Of a stretch of 64,000 nucleotides of DNA, positions 1-8,813 are shown one piece after another. The notes beneath the pieces were generated by a model. The model searched no databases, was not told the origin of the DNA, and worked only from the letters and a program-made list of their open reading frames with translations. The first letter of the stretch is position 1. Every line of letters starts with the position of its first letter. The stretch is from Bacillota bacterium. Its GTDB lineage: Bacteria; Bacillota; Clostridia; Acetivibrionales; DTU013. The translations under genes were made by a program, and so were the position numbers. The stretch covers positions 124,001 to 188,000 of the forward strand of contig JAEZCO010000031.1 in assembly GCA_023433505.1 (NCBI GenBank), in the 5' to 3' direction.

Positions 1-2239
1 TTACCACCATATGGCAGAATACCGAGCCATTCTCCTTTTCACCGTAGGCAAAGGCAAAACCCCTGCCGAAATTGAGCCTATTGGCGCCCAGGTCTGTATT
101 CAGCCTGTAGCCGCCTGTTTTAGGCTCCTTCAAATATTTTCGGCAGGACGCATAAGCTTTTTCCACCCTGTCTTCCGAAGCCAGCCCGGACATGGCAGTG
201 AATACCTGAGCCGTGAGATTCATTCTGATCCCATCCTCAAAATCCCCGTCAACCCTCTGACCGTCATCATTGTAATAGCCGTTGAAGAAACCGTCTCCTT
301 CTGCAGTCTCCACCCACTCCTGCCGGTTGATCCGTTCTTTAAGCCATTTGCCCTTCTTCTTAAGGTCCCGGCTGATATCCACAGTTTTGAGGGATGCCTT
401 TCGCCCCGAGATGTGTCCGCAGCTTACCACTTTCAAATAGGAATCCAGCAGAGAGGTTTTATAGGCAATATTATCATAATCTGCCTCTCCGGTTAAGGTA
501 TCAAGCAGCATGCACAGTTCCTCAAAAAGCTCAAGCCTTTTAATGTCCAGCCTGCTGTCCAGAACAGATAGCAACTCCGACATGCTGAGGAGGTTACCGG
601 CATATAAAGCTGAGAAAGCAGTACTTTCGCCTCTCTTTCTTGCCATATCAATGGTGTCGTTCCAATCCCCGCCCTCAAGCCGGATCATGTTATGTTCCCC
701 CACGTTGAAGAAGCTGGTGAGGTGCTGCACCAGGATATGTTCCAACACAGTTCCCGAATAAAGCTTGCCGTCCTCGGTCTGAAGATTTTTACCCTTTTCT
801 TCGCTCCATAGGCTGTACCTGCCTGCTGCCCGCATTATAAGGCCATCTCTGAAATACACCTGCTTTTCCATTAAAAAGCCGAAGTCTCCGCTGTTGTCGA
901 TATACAGCTTTGCAGTGAGGTATGGCCACGCTCCGTGGTCCATCCATACCCGGGGGATATTGTTCCTGTCTGCTATAAACTCCCCGGATTTTGAGCCGAT
1001 AATGGTGGCGTTTGTCCCATCCACCCTTACACCTGCAAAGTTATTGTAAAGCATAGCTCTGACGTTTTCAGGATTTTGAAGGATCAGTGACAGGCAGTCC
1101 TGCCAGAGGTCCCTCCAGCCTCTGCCTCCCTTGCCGTAATCATGGTGGGGCAAAAAAGAGCAGCCGTAAATTTTTCTCAGCACCGGCTGTACAGCTACCC
1201 ATTTCATCCAGTTCGAGAAGCTGTCAAGCCCCGATGAAAAGGTGGTGTTATTTACATGTGTACTCCAGTATTTACTATTCTCCTCAAATGCCTGCATGAC
1301 TTTGCCGGCAGTATTATATCTAGGATATACGGCATCCGTTTCCCGGCTGTCACGGCAAGTGCCGATAAGCAGGATATAACCTGCCTGCTCTCCAGGTTTC
1401 AAAAGCTTATCCTTAAACCTGAGGGCGCCCATATACTCCTTTCCCTCAAGGCTGCCGCCGTCAAACAAACCTGGTTCCAGATTCTTCACCACTGCTTCCG
1501 GCCAGTCATAACAGCCGTTTTTCCCTGCAAAGCTGTGTGCCGACGGTATGGAACCCACCGGTATTGTGCCGTCCGCTTCCGTCCCTAAAATATAACTGCC
1601 TGTTTCATTATACCGGTGTCCGCGTTCATCGAAAATGATCACAGGTTTGGTGAATATCCCGCATTCCAGCTTTTCCAGCCTGTTTACAAGTGAAGTCACA
1701 TGCCTGTGATCCCTGATGTTTTCCGCCGATCTTCCATACAAAGGTATGGCCGATGTAGGCGTTATGCATATTTCTTCCTGTCCCTCGTTAAAAAGGGTGA
1801 CATACATGATCTCCACCCTGTCCTCATTGGCAGGTACGAAGCTCAGGACCTGTGCGGCAAGCCCGTATTCCGGATCCCTGTAATAAAGCCTGTGCCAGAG
1901 GAATCCCGCTTCAATGGTCCTTTCGGTTTTGTCCTTCCCGGTATACCGTCGTGAAATCTGTGCGGCGGAATTGCCTGACGCAGACCAGGCACCTTTCCCA
2001 TGAATATAAAACCAAAAATTTCTGGCACCTCTGGAATTATAAAAGTCTTCGACAGTTACCGGAGGCATGATGAAATGGCTTTGCCCCGTCTTGCTGTCGC
2101 CGTTAAGCACAGGCGTGACGGAGCACATCATTCCCGCTTCATTGCAGAGCGGAAAATACAGCTCATTAGCGGCTGAAGGGCCGGCTAATCTGAATGTGCC
2201 ATTGTCATCGATAAATTCAAACCTGTCCATGCTATCCAT
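1..2239 (-). CDS. GH94-type glycoside phosphorylase, 3' end outside window
   Basis: This is an open frame of 746 codons on the minus strand with no stop, so the C-terminus lies beyond base 1. Start ATG at 2239 has AAAGGATG a few bases upstream. The protein has the GH94 plan: an N-terminal beta-sandwich region (about residues 1-300), then a helical barrel with RDLWQD, VRVDGTNATIIG, RVWMDHGAW and GGDWND. Asp528 in GDWND matches the family's general acid. GH94 enzymes phosphorolyse beta-linked glucosides to give a sugar 1-phosphate without using ATP. From memory, the opening (PLCNEAGMM, SARNFWFY-like region) is closest to 1,2-beta-oligoglucan and cellobiose phosphorylases; the substrate is inferred, not shown. 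There is no signal peptide, so it is cytoplasmic, suited to oligosaccharides imported by the adjacent ABC transporter. Confidence 0.85.
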   Translation of the reverse strand, partial: MDSMDRFEFIDDNGTFRLAGPSAANELYFPLCNEAGMMCSVTPVLNGDSKTGQSHFIMPPVTVEDFYNSRGARNFWFYIHGKGAWSASGNSAAQISRRYTGKDKTERTIEAGFLWHRLYYRDPEYGLAAQVLSFVPANEDRVEIMYVTLFNEGQEEICITPTSAIPLYGRSAENIRDHRHVTSLVNRLEKLECGIFTKPVIIFDERGHRYNETGSYILGTEADGTIPVGSIPSAHSFAGKNGCYDWPEAVVKNLEPGLFDGGSLEGKEYMGALRFKDKLLKPGEQAGYILLIGTCRDSRETDAVYPRYNTAGKVMQAFEENSKYWSTHVNNTTFSSGLDSFSNWMKWVAVQPVLRKIYGCSFLPHHDYGKGGRGWRDLWQDCLSLILQNPENVRAMLYNNFAGVRVDGTNATIIGSKSGEFIADRNNIPRVWMDHGAWPYLTAKLYIDNSGDFGFLMEKQVYFRDGLIMRAAGRYSLWSEEKGKNLQTEDGKLYSGTVLEHILVQHLTSFFNVGEHNMIRLEGGDWNDTIDMARKRGESTAFSALYAGNLLSMSELLSVLDSRLDIKRLELFEELCMLLDTLTGEADYDNIAYKTSLLDSYLKVVSCGHISGRKASLKTVDISRDLKKKGKWLKERINRQEWVETAEGDGFFNGYYNDDGQRVDGDFEDGIRMNLTAQVFTAMSGLASEDRVEKAYASCRKYLKEPKTGGYRLNTDLGANRLNFGRGFAFAYGEKENGSVFCHMVV

Positions 2240-2260
2240 TTTAATCATCCTTTACTGGGG

Positions 2261-2382
2261 ACTAGTACTACAACGAAAACTTCTTTTTGATACGGCATTT
2301 ATGCGCCTTGCGGAAATAATCGCAAAGCTTTAATGCGTTATTTCTGCAAGGATGATTCGGTTGTTTTCGTTGTAGTATTAGT
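2261..2382 (-). repeat. Nested inverted repeat between binding-protein and phosphorylase genes
   Basis: Outer arms 2261-2280 and 2363-2382 match at 19 of 20 positions (core ACTACAACGAAAAC against GTTTTCGTTGTAGT). Inside them lies a second pair (CCTTGCGGAAATAA against TTATTTCTGCAAGG, 13 of 14). The right arm overlaps the stop codon of the binding-protein gene. It could be an mRNA-stabilising hairpin or a MITE-like remnant. Confidence 0.75.
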
Positions 2383-3694
2383 TTAACTTTTTATTTAATT
2401 TTTGCATTTCCGCGGTAAATTCGTCCGGTCCAAGCCGTCCTGCAAAAATATCCGCCACAAGATTTATATGCGTCTGAGCTTCGGAAGCTGTAAGAAATGT
2501 GTCCCAAGCCAAAACAAACCCCGAACTGTTTTTAAGCATCTTTGATATGTCTACCGCCAGCGGATTCACCTGGGTTTCGTCAACCTCCACTTTCCATGCA
2601 GGGATTCCTGCACCGGAAAGATAGCTTTCCCTGCAAAAGCTTTCGTCTATAGCTTTCAGGGCTGATGCAGCTTCTTCCTTATGCTTTGTGTTTATGCTTA
2701 TCATGAAGGTGTCTATGGCGCCGCCCAAAAAGCCGTTTGAATCACCGCCGCCATCTTCCAGAACCGGAAAATTCCGGGCCGTTACCTTCCCCTTGACAGG
2801 GCATCCGATTTCTTCAAGGGAGCCCGCAAGCCAGCTTCCATTATAGTACATCGCCGCCCTGCCGTGTTTAAAGTCTTCTTCCGCTTCATCGCGGGTAAGA
2901 TCCATACATTTGCTGTCGAAGGCCCCTGCCTTGATCAGTTCGACCAGTTTTTCAGCCGATTCCCTGAATTCCGGCCGGTCAAAAGAGGCTTGTTTGTTGA
3001 GCGCCAGATTGCACATCTTTGTCCCTGCCGTCCGGATAGCCAGTATGTTCTGATAGAATATACCCGGCCATCCATCCTTTTCACCTACTGCCATAGGCGT
3101 TATCCCTTCATCCCTGAATCCCTTGACTGCTGTAAGGAGTTCGTCATACGTGCCGGGAATTTTTATGCCATATTTTTCAAAAAGCTCCTGATTGCAGTAA
3201 AACACGCCGGCAATCATATAAATGGGCAATCCGTATATCCTGCCTTTATAGGTAAAGTTGTCCAGACCTCCCGGCAGCAGCCGGTCCTTTGTGCCGTCAT
3301 TCAGGTATTCATCCAGGGGCAGGACCTTTCCGGCCTCCACAAAAGACCTGGCAAAGCCTGCTCCCCAGCAGTAGAATATATCCGGTGCTTCGTTGACAGC
3401 GATTGCAGTCCGGATTTTTGTCTTATAGGTTTCGTTTTCCGTAGCCTCGACTTCTATTTGAATGCCGGGATTTGCAGTATTCCAATCCCGTACTGCCTTT
3501 TCAAAGGGTTTTTTGTTGGATTCCGAATCCGTCACCCAGATATGCCATAGCTTAAGCATAACCTGTTTCGGACTGTTTTCAGCTTTATAACTTGAGACCT
3601 TATTGCTGCCCGGTATCTCGCCGCAAGCAGTAACAGCCAAAGTGAAAACAAGCATCAATATCACAAGCAGTCTGTTTTGCTTCAAGTTACCCAT
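2378..3694 (-). CDS. Sugar ABC transporter substrate-binding lipoprotein
   Basis: A 438-residue family 1 extracellular solute-binding protein. Residues 1-23 are a lipoprotein signal peptide ending in VTAC, so Cys24 is the lipidated residue. The mature part shows the usual pattern of sugar-binding proteins (LKLWHIWVTDSESNK near the start, NEAPDIFYCWG, YKGRIYGLPIYM, RAAMYYNGSWL). It should bind an oligosaccharide outside the membrane and deliver it to the permeases encoded just upstream. It is the second binding protein in this locus; its partner at 5636-7045 is only distantly similar, so the two may take different chain lengths or linkages. It lies 77 bp after the permease gene and is followed by the nested hairpin and the phosphorylase. 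Confidence 0.9.
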   Translation of the reverse strand: MGNLKQNRLLVILMLVFTLAVTACGEIPGSNKVSSYKAENSPKQVMLKLWHIWVTDSESNKKPFEKAVRDWNTANPGIQIEVEATENETYKTKIRTAIAVNEAPDIFYCWGAGFARSFVEAGKVLPLDEYLNDGTKDRLLPGGLDNFTYKGRIYGLPIYMIAGVFYCNQELFEKYGIKIPGTYDELLTAVKGFRDEGITPMAVGEKDGWPGIFYQNILAIRTAGTKMCNLALNKQASFDRPEFRESAEKLVELIKAGAFDSKCMDLTRDEAEEDFKHGRAAMYYNGSWLAGSLEEIGCPVKGKVTARNFPVLEDGGGDSNGFLGGAIDTFMISINTKHKEEAASALKAIDESFCRESYLSGAGIPAWKVEVDETQVNPLAVDISKMLKNSSGFVLAWDTFLTASEAQTHINLVADIFAGRLGPDEFTAEMQKLNKKLN

Positions 3695-3771
3695 AGTTAA
3701 GCTCCTCTTCCGTTTATCAAGATTTTACATTTATATAATACCTTAAATTACCAGAAGAGTGAAGCACAAAA

Positions 3772-4590
3772 TCAAGCTTTGATTGCGCCGGCTACTACTC
3801 CGTCAATAATATACCTCTGCAGGAAGAAATACAAAAGTACCAACGGAGCTGCAACCATGACCATTGCCGCCATCTGCAGGGTGGTATCCACCTGGTACTG
3901 GCCCTGGAATGCCCACAGTCCTCTTGTGACAGGAAATAGCTCGGATTTGGAAATATATATCAATGCCCTCACGATATCATTCCATATGCCTATGGCTGTA
4001 AGAATCGCCATGGAAGCAATTGCAGGCTTCATCAGCGGGATTAGTATTTTAAACGCATATCTGAAATACCCGCACCCATCCATTGACGCAGCCTCATCGA
4101 ACTCAACGGGAATATTTTTCAGGTAGGATACGAAAAATACAAGCGGAATTCCGCCGCCGCCCATAAGTCCCAGCATGTATCCCAGCCGCGTGTTATAGAG
4201 GTTAAGCTTCAGGATGAGCTGGAACTGCGGTATGGTCCCGTCAGGCAGGAAAAGCCCCGCCAAAAAGAAAGCATAGATCACTCCTACAAATTTAAGATAT
4301 TTCCTGCATATTGGGAAAGCCAAAAAAACAGCCATTAATATTGAAGCCGTGGTACATATCGCCAGGTAAAAAATGCTGTTTCCCAGATAGGATGCAAAAT
4401 TTGCCTTTTTAAAGGCAGTCGCATAATTTTCAAAATGAAGCTGCGTACTGATAGACACAGGATTCTTCATGTAATCCAGCTTTGTCATAAATGAAATATT
4501 CAAGGTGTAAAAAAGCGGGAAAAGGTAAACCACCATCAGGAAAACGATAAATAAATAGATTATGAGTTTCAGACCGATACGCTTTTTCAT
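3772..4590 (-). CDS. Sugar ABC transporter permease (MalG-like)
   Basis: A 272-residue inner-membrane permease of the carbohydrate (CUT1) type. About six hydrophobic segments are visible, and the cytoplasmic EAA loop reads EFDEAASMDGCGYFRYAF, the site that contacts the ATPase. The start is placed at ATG 4590 (MKKRIGLK), behind GGAAGGAGG, because this gives the usual short N-terminus and an ATGA overlap with the preceding permease gene; a longer upstream reading would add 48 residues of non-membrane sequence. No ATPase gene is present in this operon. CUT1 importers in Firmicutes often share one MsmX-type ATPase encoded elsewhere, and that is inferred here. Confidence 0.92.
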   Translation of the reverse strand: MKKRIGLKLIIYLFIVFLMVVYLFPLFYTLNISFMTKLDYMKNPVSISTQLHFENYATAFKKANFASYLGNSIFYLAICTTASILMAVFLAFPICRKYLKFVGVIYAFFLAGLFLPDGTIPQFQLILKLNLYNTRLGYMLGLMGGGGIPLVFFVSYLKNIPVEFDEAASMDGCGYFRYAFKILIPLMKPAIASMAILTAIGIWNDIVRALIYISKSELFPVTRGLWAFQGQYQVDTTLQMAAMVMVAAPLVLLYFFLQRYIIDGVVAGAIKA

Positions 4591-5504
4591 ACTTCCAGCT
4601 GCCTCCTTCCCACTGTGCGCTGATAGATCAGCGTTGCCGCCAATATAAATACAAACAGCACCATTGCCCAGGTAGCTCCAAAGCCCTGCCTCATGGTACC
4701 GGCTCCGGACCCCGCATTGAGATTGAAGCCCCAAAAGATGACACGGGCTGCCATCGTTTGCGTTACCATGTTTTTACCGCCTGTTGTAAACAATATGATC
4801 TGAAAGGACTGCAGGGATCCGATAACTGCAAGCAGCAGATTTGAGTTGATGGTTGGCCACAGCATGGGGAATGTGATGTGCTTGAAAACTTTCCAGTCGG
4901 TGGCGCCATCGATTCTTCCGGCCTCATAGAGTTCATTTGGTATAGATTGGAGCCCTGCAAGGTTGATAACCATCGAATATCCCATAGCCATCCATATCTG
5001 ACAGAATATTATCAGCGGTAAAGCCAGACTGGAACTGGTGAAAAATCCGCTGGTCACGCCCAATAAGCCTAAAAGTTTGGAAACAGGTCCGTCCATGGGA
5101 TTCATCACTGCCAGCCAGGTGAGTGACGTAACAAGCACCCCTAGCACCACCGGAAGAAATATTACCGCCCTGTAGAAATCTTTGCCTTTGATAAGTTTCG
5201 TATTAAGAGCCAAAGCGATCGGAAGTGCAATGGCATTCTGAAGCACAGTCACATATCCGCAAAACATCAGGGTGTTTTTTACCACCTGCAGCAAATCTCT
5301 CTGACTCTGCTGCACAAAAAATTCCCTATAATTTGCAAGTCCGATGAATTTCCAGGGTACGCCGGGGACACCGCTTATGTCTGTAAATGATAGCACAAAG
5401 GTCATCAGGGAAGGTCCGAGTCCCATAGCAACATAAAACAGGATTGCCGGCAGCATTCCCAATAACAATGCCCATTTATTGAAGGAAGTTTTATTTACCC
5501 GCAT
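4587..5504 (-). CDS. Sugar ABC transporter permease (MalF-like)
   Basis: A 305-residue permease that pairs with the product of 3772-4590. It starts MRVNKTSFNKWALLLG with the first membrane segment at residues 12-35, and has the EAA loop ELYEAGRIDGATDWKVF followed by ITFPMLWPT. About six membrane segments can be counted. It is translationally coupled to the next permease by a 4-bp overlap. Upstream, 131 bp separates it from the binding-protein gene, and that gap holds a hairpin with a T-run that would lower permease expression relative to the binding protein. Confidence 0.92.
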   Translation of the reverse strand: MRVNKTSFNKWALLLGMLPAILFYVAMGLGPSLMTFVLSFTDISGVPGVPWKFIGLANYREFFVQQSQRDLLQVVKNTLMFCGYVTVLQNAIALPIALALNTKLIKGKDFYRAVIFLPVVLGVLVTSLTWLAVMNPMDGPVSKLLGLLGVTSGFFTSSSLALPLIIFCQIWMAMGYSMVINLAGLQSIPNELYEAGRIDGATDWKVFKHITFPMLWPTINSNLLLAVIGSLQSFQIILFTTGGKNMVTQTMAARVIFWGFNLNAGSGAGTMRQGFGATWAMVLFVFILAATLIYQRTVGRRQLEV

Positions 5505-5559
5505 ACTATCGCCATCCTTTATAAAATCGGTAGAAAACCAGGGAACATCCTACCCCGGT

Positions 5560-5613
5560 AAAAAAGCGGGGAAAGGTTCAGGAACCCTCCGGCACCAAGG
5601 AACCGTTTCCCCG
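5560..5613 (-). terminator. Attenuating hairpin after binding-protein gene
   Basis: On the minus strand arms at 5613-5600 and 5579-5567 (CGGGGAAACGGTTC against GAACCTTTCCCCG) pair with one bulged base and are followed by GCTTTTTT. It sits between the binding-protein and permease genes of one operon, so partial termination is likelier than full. Confidence 0.7.
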
Positions 5614-5635
5614 ATATACTGCTAAAATAGTACTG

Positions 5636-7045
5636 TTACTTTATCGCTGCAATTGCTGTTTCCCAGTCTTTCTGCGCAAGCTCGGCCAGTTCCTTTACAG
5701 AACCCACTGTGCCGCCCAAAGCCTTCAGGAGGTTTATGTTGAAGCCCTGTCCGTCTCCATATTGTCCTACACCTTTGGGTTTAACAATATTCTTTTCCCA
5801 TGAGGGCATGAAGTTTGTATTTTTATCTGCCATGGAATTAACGAATTCACTGGATGAGCTGACACCCGGCATCGTCGGGAAGAATCCGCAAGTGCTTACG
5901 AAAGGAGTATAGTTTTCCTTTTGTGAAAGAAAATCCATCCACATCAAGCATGCATCCTTATTGGCTGTTTTTGCGAAAATATTGAACTGCATATCATATT
6001 TACCCTGCAGCTGATTCGGTTTTTGATCAGTATCACCCGGGAAGGCAAAATATCCATATTTAAAATCGGGATCAAGCGGCGCGAATGCACCGGCATTCCA
6101 TGTACCGTCGATCATCATGGCTGCTTTTCCTGCCACAAGCCTGCCGGGGGCATCCGAATATGCAATGGACATTACATTGGGTTCCAGCCAGGAGATCAGT
6201 TGGTCCAACCTGTTCCAGGTTTTCATTGCCTGATCGTCATTTAATTTTCTTGTACCTGTCCACAGGCCCTTTGCAAATGCGGTAAAATCAGTTTCATTCG
6301 CACCTACTACCCCGCTTATACCAACGGAAGTAAGCGGCCAGGTGTCTTTTGCGCCGACGGTGATGGGATTGATGCCCTTACTTTTCAAGGTTTTGCATAT
6401 GTTCTCAAAATCTGCCCATGTGCCTGGTTCGGAAAGGCCATTATCTTCAAATATCTTTTTGCTGTAGAACAAGCCGTTGTATCCCACTGCTCCCATATCC
6501 AGGCCATATACCTTGCCGTCATAGGAAACTGCGTTCTTTATCATGTTAGGATCCCAGTTGGCGATAAAGGGCTGATCCGTTATGTCAAGATATGCACCGG
6601 ATTTGATAAAGGTAAGCCATGCCGGATCATCGGCACCCTTTGTAAAGTCCTGGGGAAGAGTGTCAAAAGCTGAAATGTTGGAGATGAGATCTACGTTTGC
6701 TGCAGCAATTCTTGTCTGCAAAAGCGTTGGATAATCATTCGCAGGAGCGGTATCTACCGTTATCTTACTATTGGGATACTTCTCTGTAAAAGCTGCATTT
6801 AGATTATCAATGGCTTTTTGGTTTGATTCCTGAATCCAGGTGATCATTGAAAGGGTAAAAGGTTTGATATCCTCTTTGGCAGTGGTTGCCGCAGTGGCAG
6901 CCTGGCTATTGCCAGCTGCATTTTCCGTATTGCTTCCTTCCGTATCGGCACTCTTGCCGCCGCATGCCGCCAGCGAGAAAACCAATGTCAGGGCCAAAAG
7001 AATTGCGAGTAATTTTGCCGTACCGTTCAACCTTTTTCTATACAT
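5636..7045 (-). CDS. Sugar ABC transporter substrate-binding lipoprotein
   Basis: A 469-residue extracellular binding protein. The signal peptide (residues 1-27) ends in SLAAC, making Cys28 the lipid anchor, and is followed by a low-complexity Ser/Asn/Ala/Thr linker to about residue 60. The mature domain begins FTLSMITWIQESNQKAID and includes AGKAAMMIDGTWNAGAF, typical of family 1 sugar-binding proteins. It is the first transport gene of the operon (binding protein, MalF, MalG, second binding protein, phosphorylase) and lies directly after the YesN-type regulator gene on the same strand. The gap before it (7046-7199) contains an inverted repeat and a TTGACA, so it probably has its own regulated promoter. 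Confidence 0.9.
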   Translation of the reverse strand: MYRKRLNGTAKLLAILLALTLVFSLAACGGKSADTEGSNTENAAGNSQAATAATTAKEDIKPFTLSMITWIQESNQKAIDNLNAAFTEKYPNSKITVDTAPANDYPTLLQTRIAAANVDLISNISAFDTLPQDFTKGADDPAWLTFIKSGAYLDITDQPFIANWDPNMIKNAVSYDGKVYGLDMGAVGYNGLFYSKKIFEDNGLSEPGTWADFENICKTLKSKGINPITVGAKDTWPLTSVGISGVVGANETDFTAFAKGLWTGTRKLNDDQAMKTWNRLDQLISWLEPNVMSIAYSDAPGRLVAGKAAMMIDGTWNAGAFAPLDPDFKYGYFAFPGDTDQKPNQLQGKYDMQFNIFAKTANKDACLMWMDFLSQKENYTPFVSTCGFFPTMPGVSSSSEFVNSMADKNTNFMPSWEKNIVKPKGVGQYGDGQGFNINLLKALGGTVGSVKELAELAQKDWETAIAAIK

Positions 7046-7088
7046 ATTTGACCTCCTTAAAATATTATTTCCTCTGTGTCAATGCGGG

Positions 7089-7124
7089 TTTATCATTGCA
7101 CAAGGACTATGCCTCAATGATAAA
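7089..7124. promoter_or_regulatory. Inverted repeat upstream of sugar transporter operon
   Basis: TTTATCATTG (7089-7098) and CAATGATAAA (7115-7124) form perfect 10-bp arms with a 16-bp spacer. The element lies between the AraC-type regulator gene and the first binding protein, a plausible binding site for that regulator. Confidence 0.5.
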
Positions 7125-7199
7125 ACAGAACACCTGGCATCGGAAGATACTGGTTTTTCTAAAAAGGTCAAATTTTTTACTATCTTGTTTTTTTTGTAT

Positions 7200-8813
7200 T
7201 TAATGGCTATTGATTAATTCTTTTTTGTAGTCATTTACCGACATTCCCGAATACTTTTTGAAGCAGATACCAAAGTAGTGGGGGTCGACAAAGCCCACGT
7301 CCCAGGCGATCTGATATGCTTTAAGGTCGGTTTCCCTCAACAGCTTCATTGCCTTTTCCAGTCTCGCCTTCGTGAGATATTCCACAAAGGTCTGGCCCGT
7401 TTCCTGTTTGAAGACCCTGCTCAGGTAACTGACATTTATGAAGAAGGCCTTGGCTGTCCCTGAAAGTGTAAGCTCGCTGTCGGAAAGGTTCTGGAAAATA
7501 TAGTCCCGTATCTGCTGTATTGTTTGGTTGACTTTCTTGCTGCGTATGCCTTCAATGGCCTCCGTTGCTGCGGCTATGAGACTTTTCAGGTAGTCCTTCA
7601 GTTCAGGGAAGGTATCCAGCCTGAAAACCTTCTCAAAGGGCTGGCTGCCGCCAAAGATATCCTTGATGTCGATGCCGGTTTCTGTTGTTACGTTTAGAAC
7701 AGCCGATACAATGCTGGAGGCTGAGGTACGTATGGAATCTATACCGCTCTGGAAGCCCGCATTCCCTTCATTGAACATCAGCTCAAGAGTTTCTATCGCC
7801 TTTCCCTTCATTCCCGTTTTGATGGAAAATACCAATGCGTCGGATAAATCCTCCTCCATCCGTCCTCTTCCATGCGCAGAAAAATTAATATCACTGAAGC
7901 CGATGACCTGGTTTTTCCCGGCGATCACCTTGTAATCCAGGGCATTGCAGGCTTCCCTGTAAGAAAGCATAATTTTATCGCTGCCTTCATAACTGCCGCC
8001 GATTCCAATACATATAAAGCATTTCATCCTGTTTATCAGCATGGTCATCAGGTTTTCAGCGCAAGCAGCGGTATCTACGGTTTTATCCGTATTTAATATC
8101 ACTGTTCTCTGGCTGTTGTCCAAAAACACATTTACATAGTCATCTTCTTTGAAGTATAGAGAAACCAATTCCGTACAGCGCATTTTTAAAAGCAGCATCT
8201 TTTCTTCTCCGCCCGATTTCTCCGTATCGGTATGAAGTACCTCTACCAGCACTACCTGGCAGAAAGCCGGGCCAAGGCGTATTCCATAATAATCGAGACG
8301 CCGCTGAAGGTCTTTACTGTCAGGTTTTTTCTGAATAAGCTCATTCAGCAGCCTTTCCCTCAGAAATGGGAGGTTTTCCTCCAGATGCTTTTTCAAACCG
8401 GCATATTCATTGATCCGGCTTCTTTCGGTTTGTATCTTCTCTTTCAAACCGAGTGCAACCTTTATTATTTCCTCATCATTGATGGGCTTGAGCAAAAAGT
8501 CTGCAATGCCTATTTTTATGCCCCTTTTTGCATATTCAAATTCCTCATAGCCGGTCAGTATGACGATTTTGATGGAAGGAAACCTTTCAAAGGCGGTCTT
8601 GGCGAACTCGATTCCATCGATATAAGGCATGCAGATATCGGTAAACACCACATCCGGAGTTAACTGCTCGATGAGGTCCAGCGCCTCCTGAGCGCAGGAG
8701 GCTTCACCTACCACTTCATAGCCGATTTCCTGCCAATTGATACACTTTTTAAGCAGGTCTCTGACCAAATCTTCATCATCCACCAGCATAACCTTAAGCA
8801 ATTCATCCGACAT
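7200..8813 (-). CDS. Response regulator, AraC/YesN type
   Basis: A 537-residue regulator. Residues about 8-122 are a receiver domain (VMLVDDEDLVRD with the acidic pair, FTDICMPYIDGIEF carrying the phospho-acceptor Asp, and the conserved Lys in LLKPINDEE). The C-terminal 100 residues are an AraC-type double helix-turn-helix (LSYLSRVFKQETGQTFVEYLTKARLEKA and GFVDPHYFGICFKKYSGM regions). The start is ATG 8813 because AGGAGG lies 5 bases upstream; it overlaps the kinase stop by 11 bp. Together with the kinase it forms a YesM/YesN pair, which in Firmicutes usually senses a carbohydrate and activates the neighbouring importer. Confidence 0.93.
   Translation of the reverse strand: MSDELLKVMLVDDEDLVRDLLKKCINWQEIGYEVVGEASCAQEALDLIEQLTPDVVFTDICMPYIDGIEFAKTAFERFPSIKIVILTGYEEFEYAKRGIKIGIADFLLKPINDEEIIKVALGLKEKIQTERSRINEYAGLKKHLEENLPFLRERLLNELIQKKPDSKDLQRRLDYYGIRLGPAFCQVVLVEVLHTDTEKSGGEEKMLLLKMRCTELVSLYFKEDDYVNVFLDNSQRTVILNTDKTVDTAACAENLMTMLINRMKCFICIGIGGSYEGSDKIMLSYREACNALDYKVIAGKNQVIGFSDINFSAHGRGRMEEDLSDALVFSIKTGMKGKAIETLELMFNEGNAGFQSGIDSIRTSASSIVSAVLNVTTETGIDIKDIFGGSQPFEKVFRLDTFPELKDYLKSLIAAATEAIEGIRSKKVNQTIQQIRDYIFQNLSDSELTLSGTAKAFFINVSYLSRVFKQETGQTFVEYLTKARLEKAMKLLRETDLKAYQIAWDVGFVDPHYFGICFKKYSGMSVNDYKKELINSH

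Noticed and set aside
2864..3550. A 228-codon frame on the plus strand opposite the binding-protein gene
   Set aside because: No ribosome site or domain; the minus-strand frame has a signal peptide and family motifs. It is a shadow of that gene.
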